This document shows positions 24,789 to 32,359 of a stretch of 36,361 nt of DNA, in pieces (positions within the stretch are counted from its first letter, which is position 1; each line of letters starts with the position of its first letter). The stretch covers positions 1-36,361 of the forward strand of contig NZ_BLAY01000100.1 of assembly GCF_020521235.1 (NCBI RefSeq), written 5' to 3'. The notes under the pieces were generated by a model that saw only the letters and a program-made list of their open reading frames with translations, was not told the DNA's origin and ran no database searches. The position numbers were made by a program, and so were the translations under genes. This DNA is from Microseira wollei NIES-4236. Its GTDB lineage: Bacteria > Cyanobacteriota > Cyanobacteriia > Cyanobacteriales > Aerosakkonemataceae.

Positions 24789-25337
24789 GGATTTTCTTCA
24801 GACCTTGTATTCGATGGATCTGGTAGCATTCCTTACGTAGAAAGCGACGCCGTTGCACCGCTCAACGTGTACGGACGCAGCAAAGCGCTGGCTGAGGAGC
24901 GGGTATTAAAGGCGCATCCAAACGCGCTGACGATCCGCACGAGTGCGTTTTTTGAGCCTTGGGATGAATACAATTTTGTGACGATCGCGCTGCGCTGTTT
25001 GTCTGCAGGACAAACTTTCACAGCAGCAGCGGATGCGATCGTTTCGCCTACATACGTCCCCGATTTGGTGAATACCAGCCTCGATTTGTTAATTGACGGC
25101 GAGTGCGGCTTGTGGCATTTAGCTAATAATAGCGCGATCGCTTGGTCTGACTTGGCAATTCTCGCCGCTAAAAAAGCTGGCATCAGTACGGGTTACGAGG
25201 AACCGCGTCCGGTGCGTGAGCTTAATCTAGCTGCTGTGCGTCCATCCTACAGCGTTCTGGGTAGCGAACGCGGCTTACTGCTTCCCTGCCTCGATCGTGC
25301 CTTGTGCCGCTATTTGGATCAACGCCAGCAATTTTAG
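24789..25337 (+). pseudogene. RmlD-like fragment (dTDP-4-dehydrorhamnose reductase C-terminal part)
   Basis: Open frame lacking the N-terminal Rossmann motif. It begins in FSSDLVFDG (the strand with the catalytic Ser/Thr region), then VYGRSKALAEERVL (Tyr-x3-Lys), TIRTSAFFEPWDEYNF, SPTYVPDLVNTSLDLLIDG and a closing PSYSVLGSERGLLLP. This matches roughly the last 180 residues of RmlD-type NAD-dependent sugar-nucleotide reductases, normally about 290 aa or a domain of larger cyanobacterial fusion proteins. No start codon or upstream half is present, so it is a truncated remnant. Confidence 0.75.
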
Positions 25338-25444
25338 GGGCGCTTGGGTTAAGACCGCTGGCAAAAGTATCAAACCCGCCAGGGAATAAATGCCAATGGT
25401 TTTTAGCGAAAGTCCGTTAAAACAAACTGGCTTAATTGCATTTA

Positions 25445-25491
25445 GTCGGTTTTAACCGACTTGTAGAGACGTTACATGTAACGTCTCTACA
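25445..25491. repeat. Two adjacent palindromes
   Basis: GTCGGTT-TT-AACCGAC (25445-25460), then a perfect 30-bp palindrome (25462-25491) centred on TACATGTA with arms TGTAGAGACGT/ACGTCTCTACA. The second is a type of palindrome seen repeatedly in cyanobacterial genomes. Could serve as a bidirectional terminator for the rmlD remnant. Confidence 0.8.
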
Positions 25492-25553
25492 ATCCGGAAA
25501 TTTATTTCCGGGCGGTTTTGATACTTGTGTAAGAGGTCTAATAGATAACTACT

Positions 25554-25729
25554 GTATTCCACCAAGTCATACCAAATCCGCTGCCATGACGCCGTTTTTA
25601 AATGAACCGCCAAGACGCCATAGACGCTTTCAGAGGCGCACTCGTTGAGTAGAACGCCAAGAAGAGGAAGATAACAGGGGTTGTCGAGCCAGATTTGATA
25701 TCACAAACCGCTATAACTTGGTGGAATAC
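25554..25729. mobile_element. 176-bp inverted-repeat element
   Basis: GTATTCCACCAAGT (25554-25567) is exactly inverted at 25716-25729. The interior contains the second copy of the 23344-23405 dispersed repeat (25614-25671, opposite orientation). No coding capacity. Confidence 0.7.
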
Positions 25730-25751
25730 TAGCCCTATTTTCAGGGCAACT

Positions 25752-26450
25752 CTAGTCTATTCGCTTGAGTAAAGCCCGTAATAGCACCAACTCGACTGCC
25801 AAAGTTTTATACCCAACTTTGTCGAACAAAACAACTATTTTATCGCCTTCGTAGCGCATCACTTCTCCTTTACCCCAGGATGTATGTACGACGTGACTGT
25901 TAAGCGGGAAGGGTTTCTTTTTACCATCATCTTGTACAATTATTCCCGCTTGACAGTTGTCGCATAAATTGCAGGTACGTTCTAGAGTTTCGCCAAAATA
26001 GTTTAGCAAGTACTTGCGGCTACAGTCGCGGAATTCGGCGTAACCGCGCATCATTTATCAACACTATAGCACAAATTTTTGATAATTTTATTGGGCGCTA
26101 ATCGCCTTTTGCTGCCTCCCCAATTTCGGTACTTTTCTCGCAGGATAATACCTCAAACATCGGCAATTTTTCTACCAGTACCACTTCTGATAACCGACTA
26201 ATAACGGTTGTTATTTTCGCCTGTTAAAGTTCGTTTTTTTATTTTAAATACTTGAGATTAATCGGTTCATATTGTGCTTGAATACTTGCTGCAAATTGTT
26301 CCGCTCAAGATATACTTTTCCATAAATCGCAAAAAAGCGGCGGATATTCAGGTCTTTTTCGCAGTAAAACAACAGGGATTTTGCTTGTTCTCCATCTCGT
26401 CTTGCCCGGGGGATTTCTTGATAATAAGAATCAACCGCGCTGATATCGTT
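25752..26450 (-). pseudogene. recQ helicase remnant (motif VI and zinc domain)
   Basis: Two pieces in order on the minus strand. 26450-26244: NNDISAVDSYYQEIPRARRDGE, then AKSLLFYCEKDLNIRRFF, which aligns with RecQ motif VI (SYYQEIGRAGRDG...) but with both Gly of GRAG lost (PRARRD). 26054-25752: MMRGYAEFRDCSRKYLLNYFGE followed by CNLCDNC, the RecQ four-Cys zinc-binding domain, then VVHTSWGKGEVMRYEGDKIVVLFD. The helicase core, motifs I-V, is missing and a gap of about 190 bp without frame separates the pieces. Clearly a decayed gene; the second piece alone has an ATG but would make only the zinc domain. Confidence 0.8.
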
Positions 26451-26505
26451 GTTCCTGAGTTGGACGCTGGCGTTTTGGCATATTATTCCCTTGTTTCCAG
26501 GTAAC

Positions 26506-26551
26506 GGAGGCAGAGCCTCCAGGATGGCGTTCCAAGGCTGGAGCCTTGGAA
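26506..26551. repeat. Two hairpins downstream of the second SDR
   Basis: GGAGGC-AGA-GCCTCC (26506-26520), the same palindrome type as the tandem repeat at the window start, then TTCCAAGGCT-GG-AGCCTTGGAA (26530-26551). They lie 37 bp past the stop of the minus-strand SDR and could end its transcript, though a T-run is lacking. Confidence 0.75.
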
Positions 26552-26587
26552 CGAGAGACGAGAGAGAGTGACGCTGGTTAATTAAAG

Positions 26588-27592
26588 TTAGCTTTTGGGC
26601 ATTCCAAATAAAGCGATCGCACCCAAAGCCAACCCCGCTAATGCACCCCATTTCAATTGCGGATTCTGATCCAAGCAATCGGAATAACTCGGTTGGGTGC
26701 GTAAGCGAAATTCTCCTGACACGGTGTCGTAACCTGAGATAGGTTGGTATAAATTATCGGGCGCATCTTCTGATTTTGGTTCTTTTGTTTTCTGCGCTTC
26801 AAAACCGCTCATCGCCAAAAAAGAATCCAGCAATTGGGGTGCAATTTTTTGCGCCGTAACGATGATTTTGCCCGCATCCCCAACTACAATATCGCGGGTA
26901 GGATGTTCGGCAGCATACAAAATAGCATCGGCGACGATACTCGGTTCGTAAATTGGGGGTGCGCCTTGAGGCATGACGCCGATTTTGGTACGCGCTTTGC
27001 TAAATAGCGGCGTGTTTATAGAAGCGGGCATAATTTCTGTCACGCTGATGGGTGCTTTTTCGTGCATTAATTCGACGCGCAAAGCTTCTACAAAACCATT
27101 GATGCCGTGTTTTGATGCAGCGTAGGCGCTTTGCAGCGGAAACCCGCGCTTAGCTTCGACTGAGGAAATGTGAATTAACGCCCCCCGTCCTTCGCGTTTG
27201 AGGTGGGGTAATGCCGCCATTGCGCCGTGAACTTGTCCCATCAAATTGACATCGATAACGCGCTTGAATTCTTCTGGAGTTGTGTCTTCAAAAGTAGCGT
27301 ATAGCGACACGGCAGCGAGGTGTACCCAAGTGTCGATGCGCCCGTATACATCGATGGCTTTGTTTGCGATCGCTTGAACTTGCTTAAAATCAGAAACATC
27401 GGCAGCAATAGCTACCGCATCGCAAACAAAGCTTTTAATTTCATCTACTAGCGAATCTAACCCCGCCTGACTCCGCGCCGCCACGACTACTTTTGCTCCA
27501 CGTTTGGCAAATTTCAGCGCAGTTTCGCGCCCAATACCGCTGGAAGCACCCACGACTACAACAACTTGTTGATCGATTGGTTTGAGTTGCAT
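26588..27592 (-). CDS. Short-chain dehydrogenase/reductase (SDR), copy 2
   Basis: 334 aa from ATG 27592, which has GAAGGA 6 bp upstream; a longer frame to 27649 is not needed. VVVVGASSGIGRETA cofactor motif, HISSVEAKRGFPLQSAYAASK with catalytic Ser and Tyr-x3-Lys. C-terminal extension with EPKSEDAPDNLYQPISGYD and a final hydrophobic segment (WGALAGLALGAIALFGM), a possible membrane anchor absent from copy 1 at 11008. Shares KPIDQQVV, LRVELMHEKAPISVT and the EPKSEDAPDNL block with copy 1: paralogues on opposite strands 15 kb apart. Substrate unknown. Confidence 0.88.
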   Translation of the reverse strand: MQLKPIDQQVVVVVGASSGIGRETALKFAKRGAKVVVAARSQAGLDSLVDEIKSFVCDAVAIAADVSDFKQVQAIANKAIDVYGRIDTWVHLAAVSLYATFEDTTPEEFKRVIDVNLMGQVHGAMAALPHLKREGRGALIHISSVEAKRGFPLQSAYAASKHGINGFVEALRVELMHEKAPISVTEIMPASINTPLFSKARTKIGVMPQGAPPIYEPSIVADAILYAAEHPTRDIVVGDAGKIIVTAQKIAPQLLDSFLAMSGFEAQKTKEPKSEDAPDNLYQPISGYDTVSGEFRLRTQPSYSDCLDQNPQLKWGALAGLALGAIALFGMPKS

Positions 27593-27738
27593 TATGATTC
27601 CTTCGCCTATACTTTTACCTTTGCAAGGTAACGAACCGAGTTTCGCCAAACGTCTATCAAAGGAATAGAGGTAACATCTAACCCTGGGAGGGTATGTGGC
27701 TAAATCGGTTTGTCAGGATAAATACTAGGATTGAACAA

Positions 27739-27993
27739 ATGTTTATCAAGCTTGATTTATATCAAGAGGTTGCTTTAACTCGCAATTTGCCTGAGCATCG
27801 CCTGAGCGCCGGTGATATTGCGACTTTAGTTGATTTCGTTCCTCATCCCGCTGGTGGGGAAGATGGGTGCGTGCTGGAGGTATATAACGCCGTGGGTGAG
27901 TCGATTGCAGTAGTTGCCGTGCCAATCTCTGCCGTTTCTGCCTTGGGTGCGGATGAAATTCTCACCCGGCGATCGCTCGCACCAGCTAGCTAA
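27739..27993 (+). CDS. DUF4926 family small protein
   Basis: 84 aa from ATG 27739 (M-F-I-K-L-D-L-Y-Q-E-V), preferred to the upstream in-frame start at 27694 because the family begins here. Pattern LPEHRLSAGDIATLVDFVPHP then GCVLEVYNAVGESIAVVAV is typical of DUF4926, small beta-barrel proteins often found near toxin-antitoxin and mobile genes; function unknown. No partner toxin gene is seen next to it. Divergent from SDR copy 2. Confidence 0.75.
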   Translation: MFIKLDLYQEVALTRNLPEHRLSAGDIATLVDFVPHPAGGEDGCVLEVYNAVGESIAVVAVPISAVSALGADEILTRRSLAPAS

Positions 27994-28087
27994 ATTTGGT
28001 CGGTTTTCCCCCCATCAATTTACAGCACGCTCGACTTTAAATTAGCCACAATCTAAATAGGTTGATTTTTCAAGCAAGGTTAAAACT

Positions 28088-28282
28088 ATGTTTCCTTTCT
28101 TCTGGGGTAATAGTTGCTACGATGGTGAACCCATGTCGCGCAGAAGCCGCCTAGAGCGCAAGCGTAAGTTCCTGCAATGGATGCGCGACGATTTGGAAAC
28201 TAAGCTAGCTGGTATCAATGCCGCTCTTACCAAGATTGACGAGCAATTGAACCAAGAAGACTCTCAAGAAACCGCCGCGTAA
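28088..28282 (+). CDS. Small basic helical hypothetical protein
   Basis: 64 aa. After MFPFFWGNSCYDGEPMS comes a basic stretch (RRSRLERKRKFLQWM) and a helical, coiled-coil-like tail (LETKLAGINAALTKIDEQLNQ). ATG 28088 has AAGG 8 bp upstream; ATG 28133 is an alternative. Same strand as the DUF4926 gene, 94 bp downstream. No recognised family. Confidence 0.5.
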   Translation: MFPFFWGNSCYDGEPMSRRSRLERKRKFLQWMRDDLETKLAGINAALTKIDEQLNQEDSQETAA

Positions 28283-28320
28283 GTTTCCCTATTGAATTGA
28301 GACAGCTCTTGCACCTCAAA

Positions 28321-28541
28321 TGTGTAGGACGGGCGAGACGCCCATCCCACAAGATATTAGTTATTAATTTTTCTTGTGGGGTGGGCCGTATTGCCCGCCA
28401 AAGTTGCCCATCCCACAAGATATTAGTTATTAATTTTTCTTGTGGGGTGGGCCGTATTGCCCGCCAAAGTTGCCCATCCCACAAGAGAGTAATTATTAAT
28501 TTTTCTTGTGGGGTGGGACTTATTGCCCGCCAAAGTTTATC
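28321..28541. repeat. Array of three 66-bp hairpin repeats
   Basis: CCCATCCCACAAG starts units at 28341, 28407 and 28473. Each unit holds CCCACAAG...CTTGTGGG around an AT-rich loop (ATATTAGTTATTAATTTTT), then GTGGGCCGTATTGCCCGCCAAAGTTG. Related in design to the 22408-22811 array (CCCACAA / TTGTGGGGTGGGC) but with another loop and spacer. Confidence 0.9.
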
Positions 28542-28557
28542 GCTCCAAGATGTCAGC

Positions 28558-29376
28558 CTAACTGCTATCTCGCATGGCGAAAGTGCGCCGGAATACCCAC
28601 TGCATTAAACCGGGGAAAAAGTTATAAGCTGTCTTGGAGATTGTTGCAGAACCTACCAGCACGTCAGATTTGTGATGTTTAACTGCATCCCAAATTGCAT
28701 TTGCTACCTGTTCGGGAGTTTCTAATAGCGGACTAGTGACCGCATTGGCGACAAAATCGTGACGCTGTTGAGCATCTTGCTCATCTTTCCCCCTAAAAAT
28801 TGCCCGCTCCATTAAATCGGTTTTAATCAAATTCGGGTGAATGCCGCCAACTCGAATTCCTTTGGGTTCTAATTCCGCGTGCAGTGCTTCCGTTAAGCCA
28901 GTTACGGCATATTTACTAGCCGTGTATGGCGTTTGATAAGGAATGGGAACCTTACCGCCAATCGAACCTACATTCACAATTGTTCCCTTTCCTCGCTCTA
29001 AAAAATGAGGCAAGAGGGCATAAATTGTGTGAATATAGCCCCAAAGATTTGTGTCAATAACTGCGTGCCAGTCGTCTAGAGAAAATTTATCGACTGCGCC
29101 TAACATATAAATGCCCGCATTGTTAATTAGCACGTCGATGGCGCCATAATGTGCGATCGCGAATTGAGCGAGTGCGCTAACTTGGTCGGGATCTCGGACA
29201 TCGGTGGGGATAGCGATCGCATCCACTCCCATTCCTCGGATTTCTTGCGCCAAAGCTTCCAATCGCTCAGGCTTCCGCGCCGCCAGCACAAGATTGTATC
29301 CTTTCCGGGCAAATAGCAGCGATGTTTCTCTACCAATGCCTTGGGAAGCACCTGTAATTAGTACGGTTTCAGCCAT
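28558..29376 (-). CDS. Short-chain dehydrogenase/reductase (SDR), third type
   Basis: 272 aa. TVLITGASQGIGRETSLLFA cofactor motif, NNAGIYMLG (NNAG), catalytic Ser in VGSIGG, YTASK (Tyr-x3-Lys), then GIHPNLIKTDL. Classical SDR; lacks the EPKSEDAPDNL tail of the other two, so not a recent paralogue. C-terminal hydrophobic residues (YNFFPGLMQWVFRRTF) may touch membrane. ATG 29376 with GAAAC leader, weak ribosome site. Substrate unknown. Confidence 0.87.
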   Translation of the reverse strand: MAETVLITGASQGIGRETSLLFARKGYNLVLAARKPERLEALAQEIRGMGVDAIAIPTDVRDPDQVSALAQFAIAHYGAIDVLINNAGIYMLGAVDKFSLDDWHAVIDTNLWGYIHTIYALLPHFLERGKGTIVNVGSIGGKVPIPYQTPYTASKYAVTGLTEALHAELEPKGIRVGGIHPNLIKTDLMERAIFRGKDEQDAQQRHDFVANAVTSPLLETPEQVANAIWDAVKHHKSDVLVGSATISKTAYNFFPGLMQWVFRRTFAMRDSS

Positions 29377-29520
29377 AGTTTCTATCGGTTTTTCTCATTA
29401 GTCATTAGTCAGTTTTGTAGGGGCGAGTTTGACCAGCCATCCACAATTACAATCAACCCGCCCTTGGTCATCATTAGTCCAATTACCAATGACCAATTAC
29501 CAATTACCCATTACCTATTT
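29377..29520. repeat. Heptamer repeats between SDR and MITE
   Basis: ATTAGTC and ATTACCA/ATGACCA heptamers (29396-29410, 29472-29516) around a short unique segment containing GTAGGGGCGAGTTTGACC. No gene seen. Confidence 0.7.
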
Positions 29521-29710
29521 AATTCAAGTTGCTAGTTATAAAATTTGCTGTTGCTAATCGCTAATGGCTAATTGCTAATTGCTCATCGAAGAACGCTCGC
29601 TTCAAGAACGGCAAGCTATCATGAGCTTCAGTAATATACTATTTTCCTTGCCATTAGCCATTAGCCATTAGCCATTAGCTGCCCATTCGAGATAACTAGC
29701 AACTTGCGTT
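29521..29710. mobile_element. 190-bp MITE of the AACTCAAGTTGCTAGTTAT family
   Basis: Ends AATTCAAGTTGCTAGTTAT (29521-29539) and ATAACTAGCAACTTGCGTT (29692-29710), 17 of 19 paired, flanked by the direct repeat ATTT (29517-29520, 29711-29714). Interior has ATTGCTA and ATTAGCC heptamers. The right junction forms the TAA stop of the minus-strand gene at 29709. Confidence 0.9.
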
Positions 29711-29906
29711 ATTTACTTGGTTGATTTGGTCTTTGAGTTGCAGCAGGATTTTTCAAGCTTTCTTCTCTGGATCTTCTCGCATCAACTCCTTCACCAAGAA
29801 TTTCCTCCGGGTTTTGAGCGAGGTCATCAGCCATATCAATGCTACCGTTAGTGTTGGTATTCGGTTTGGCTGAAGTTCCTTTATGACTGGCATGTCCGCT
29901 AGGCAT
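29709..29906 (-). CDS. Small hydrophilic hypothetical protein ended by a MITE
   Basis: 65 aa from the ATG at 29906 (GAAGAAAG upstream): MPSGHASHKGTSAKPNTNTN then DMADDLAQNPEEILGEG and an Arg/Glu-rich tail. No hydrophobic core, likely disordered. A longer in-frame start exists at 30053 but the extra part is unlike the rest. The stop codon TAA is created by the junction with the 29521-29710 element, so the native C-terminus may have been longer. Confidence 0.5.
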   Translation of the reverse strand: MPSGHASHKGTSAKPNTNTNGSIDMADDLAQNPEEILGEGVDARRSREESLKNPAATQRPNQPSK

Positions 29907-30493
29907 GATTCTTTCTTCAATCAAGTGACTAAACATCAGCCTAGTCCGATTTGCGGGGAAAAATACCCTATCTTTAGGCTTATATTTGATTGCCGATACC
30001 AATGGGTTATAAGCCTGCATCCCGCCCGGAAATCCCACATTCCGCACCCTCAACTGTCACATAGACAGTGGCAGAAGCGTCAAAGTGAATGATTGGGCTT
30101 TTTGGGCGGAAGTTGACCCCTGCGGGGCAACTTCCGGCTAAAGACTGGTTCCCGCAAGTGCAGATTAACTAAAAATCATAAAGTCGCTGTAATCAAGGTA
30201 TCAAAGGAGTTTGGGAGAGAAAAAGGGCGAATTTATTAGCAGTTCGGGTGCTTGTCCCATAACGCTTTGGAGGTTGGTTCATACAAGAATTGAAATTAGC
30301 TCATCTGGCACGAGGGAAAGTTTTCCGCCTGCTTACGCACCGGGGACAATTGATGACAACGGCTCAAAAGCTCTCGATGTCTACGATTTAGGAAAAAATT
30401 GCCGGCGCGCTGCGCTCAAATTTTGCAGTGAATCATTATACTGAAAAAATCACCATAATTACCTTGAAAAAAATCACCAATAACCAATTACCA
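29907..30493. other. Gene-free stretch
   Basis: One strong hairpin, GGAAGTTG-A-CCCC-TG-CGGGG-CAACTTCC (30108-30135), is the only clear structure. A 77-codon frame at 30211-30444 has no ribosome site or recognisable content. AATTACC/AATAACC heptamers at 30470-30493 run directly into the next start codon. Confidence 0.5.
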
Positions 30494-31084
30494 ATGACCA
30501 AACCAGCTGTATTCCTAGACCGGGATGGCGTCCTCAATATCGAAGCAGGTTACATTCACCACGTTGAAGACTTGCATCTGATACCAGGTGTCGCCAAAGC
30601 CGTGCGAAAGTTAAATGACCAACAAATATTTTGCTGTCTGGTTTCTAACCAATCGGGACCGGCGCGAGGTTACTACGGAGATAACCACGTACAAGCACTG
30701 CATCGGCGTCTGTGCGATCTGCTACACGCCGAAGCAGGTGCTAAATTAGACGCCCTGTATTACTGCCCCTACCTCAGTCCACCCGAAGGCGGAACAGATC
30801 CAGAATTTACCCGTTGGAGTACTTGGCGCAAACCCAACACCGGGATGCTGGTAGCAGCAGCTTGGGAACACGACTTGGACTTGCGCCAAAGTTTCGTCGT
30901 CGGGGATAAAGCAACCGATGTAGATATGGCACACAACGCAGGTTGTGTGGGAATTTTAGTCCAAACCGGGTATGGATCGAGCGTACTATCTGGCGCATAT
31001 CAGCACCACACCCGCCCCGATTATATTGCCCCAGATTTAGCCGTCGCCGTTGATTGGATTTTTCAGCAAATGGGTACTTTATAA
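30494..31084 (+). CDS. HAD-IIIA phosphatase, GmhB-like
   Basis: 196 aa from ATG 30494. Motif I VFLDRDGVLN (DxD complete), a GYIHHVEDLHLIPGV segment, SNQSGPARGYY (motif II), a zinc-loop-like region CPYLSPPEGG with fewer Cys than usual, WRKPNTGML (motif III Lys) and VVGDKATDVDMAHNAG (motif IV). Best match is D-glycero-D-manno-heptose-1,7-bisphosphate 7-phosphatase (GmhB) or the related histidinol-phosphatase. The frame is open 66 bp further upstream but that part is heptamer repeat; the start codon itself sits at the edge of the repeat (ACCAATTACCAATG), so leader and ribosome site are repeat-derived. Confidence 0.8.
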   Translation: MTKPAVFLDRDGVLNIEAGYIHHVEDLHLIPGVAKAVRKLNDQQIFCCLVSNQSGPARGYYGDNHVQALHRRLCDLLHAEAGAKLDALYYCPYLSPPEGGTDPEFTRWSTWRKPNTGMLVAAAWEHDLDLRQSFVVGDKATDVDMAHNAGCVGILVQTGYGSSVLSGAYQHHTRPDYIAPDLAVAVDWIFQQMGTL

Positions 31085-31112
31085 ATAGAACCATCCCAAA
31101 ACAACTATTCAA

Positions 31113-31736
31113 ATGCTCGCACAAGCAAACATTTCCCAAGTGAAAACTAGCCCAGCAGGAACCTGGACGATCGCATCAGCAAAAAGCACCTCTGGAACAC
31201 CCTACTCAGGTACGGTGCAAATCCATCCCATGGGCAAAATTTACACCATGTCTTGGTTGACTACTATTGGCGATTACTGCGGTCTGGCATTTGTTGAGGA
31301 TGGTTATCTTTTTGCTGGCTGTGCCTTTGATAATAACTACGGCATTACCCTGTATAAAATCAACCCTGACGGTACTCTCGACGGCAAGTGGATTAGTCCC
31401 TCGAATCAAGGTGTGATTGACTCAGAAACAGCTGTCAACGGCACTCCTGGGCAACTTGAGGGGACTTACAAAATCAATGGCACAAGTTTAAAAAGTGGAA
31501 ATTACCAGGGCGAACTAAAAATTATTCAGTTAGACGAAACATATCAGGTTACCTGGTCGATGGGAATAGAATATCAAGGCGTTGGTTTGCGTACCAACGA
31601 TTGGCTGATTGCCTGCTGGGGAGGGGGTAATCTGTTCGCTCTCGCTTACGAAATTCAAGGTGACAAAGCACGGGGTCGCTGGGCGCGTTTCGGCAAGTCA
31701 TCCCTGGGAGAAGAAATGTTAGAGAAGATTTGTTGA
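31113..31736 (+). CDS. Hypothetical protein with two internal repeats
   Basis: 207 aa in two similar halves. Unit 1 (about 15-70): GTWTIASAKSTSGTPYSGTV, then IYTMSWLTTIGDYCGLAFVEDGYLFAGCAF. Unit 2 (about 113-165): GTYKINGTSLKSGNYQGELK, then YQVTWSMGIEYQGVGLRTNDWLIACWG. Beta-rich, Trp/Tyr-rich, probably a small barrel or lipocalin-like fold; no signal peptide. Start 28 bp after the GmhB-like gene, same strand, so likely co-transcribed. Family not identified. Confidence 0.6.
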   Translation: MLAQANISQVKTSPAGTWTIASAKSTSGTPYSGTVQIHPMGKIYTMSWLTTIGDYCGLAFVEDGYLFAGCAFDNNYGITLYKINPDGTLDGKWISPSNQGVIDSETAVNGTPGQLEGTYKINGTSLKSGNYQGELKIIQLDETYQVTWSMGIEYQGVGLRTNDWLIACWGGGNLFALAYEIQGDKARGRWARFGKSSLGEEMLEKIC

Positions 31737-31737
31737 G

Positions 31738-31852
31738 AATTGGTAATTGGTAATGGGTAATGGGTAATTGGTAAACAGCAGATTTCAGACTTTAATTCCA
31801 TAAAATCTGAAATCTAAAATCTGAAATCTAAAATCTAAAATTACCCGTTACC
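31738..31852. repeat. Heptamer arrays and an AAATCTG/AAATCTA array
   Basis: GGTAATT/GGGTAAT heptamers (31739-31773), then AAATCTGA/AAATCTAA tandem units (about 31802-31840) and TTACCCGTTACCAAT (31840-31854), the inverse of the first array. The last part encodes the C-terminus of Crr6 on the minus strand. Confidence 0.8.
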
Positions 31853-32359
31853 AATCAACTCAAATAAAACATCGTCGAATTCGTAACCCAGCATCTGTGC
31901 CATTGCCTTCAGGCGAGATTTGCTTTCAATTCCCTGCTGTTGCATCCAGTTCATTAATACAAAAAGCTTTTGCATCACGAAAATTTCTAACGCTTCTGGG
32001 TTGTACTGGATGCCTTCTTTTCTACTGAATTGATGGGGTACTAGCATAGCAGCATAGCGGGGGAGTTCCCCTGCTTTCCAATCGAGTAAAAACGGCAACC
32101 AAGGATATTTGGCATCGAGACGAATAAACCACAGGCGCACTTCTGGAATTTCTGAGAGTTCTCGCGGATCTTGCGGTTCGCGGGGATAGTCAATATCAAA
32201 CCGCAGTTGCTGTTCGGAAGATGCGATCGCACCCTCCGATAGCAGTTTTTCCACTACCGTCACCGCAGGCGACAGATCCAAATTGTTCAGGTGGTCTAAA
32301 TTGAGGGCGATCGTGATAGTCATCGCAACAAATAAGAGGAGTTGAAGCCAATTCCTCAT
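31841..32359 (-). CDS. CRR6-type NdhI maturation factor
   Basis: 172 aa. The blocks RFDIDYPREPQDPRELSEIPEVRLWFIRLDA, YPWLPFLLDWKAGELPRYAAMLVPHQFSR and EGIQYNPEALEIFVM are the CRR6 (chlororespiratory reduction 6) signature; in cyanobacteria and chloroplasts it helps assemble the NdhI subunit of NDH-1. ATG 32359 overlaps the upstream inhibitor gene's stop (ATGA), but the family usually starts near Met13 (MTITIALNLDHLNNLD, ATG 32323), so the first 12 residues may not be used. The last residues (IGNG-stop) are encoded by heptamer-repeat DNA. Confidence 0.88.
   Translation of the reverse strand: MRNWLQLLLFVAMTITIALNLDHLNNLDLSPAVTVVEKLLSEGAIASSEQQLRFDIDYPREPQDPRELSEIPEVRLWFIRLDAKYPWLPFLLDWKAGELPRYAAMLVPHQFSRKEGIQYNPEALEIFVMQKLFVLMNWMQQQGIESKSRLKAMAQMLGYEFDDVLFELIGNG

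Noticed and set aside
26274-26504. 76-aa plus-strand frame
   Set aside because: Antisense to the recQ motif VI remnant.
30211-30444. 77-codon frame before the GmhB-like gene
   Set aside because: Non-ATG start, no ribosome site, composition unlike neighbours, no recognisable motif.
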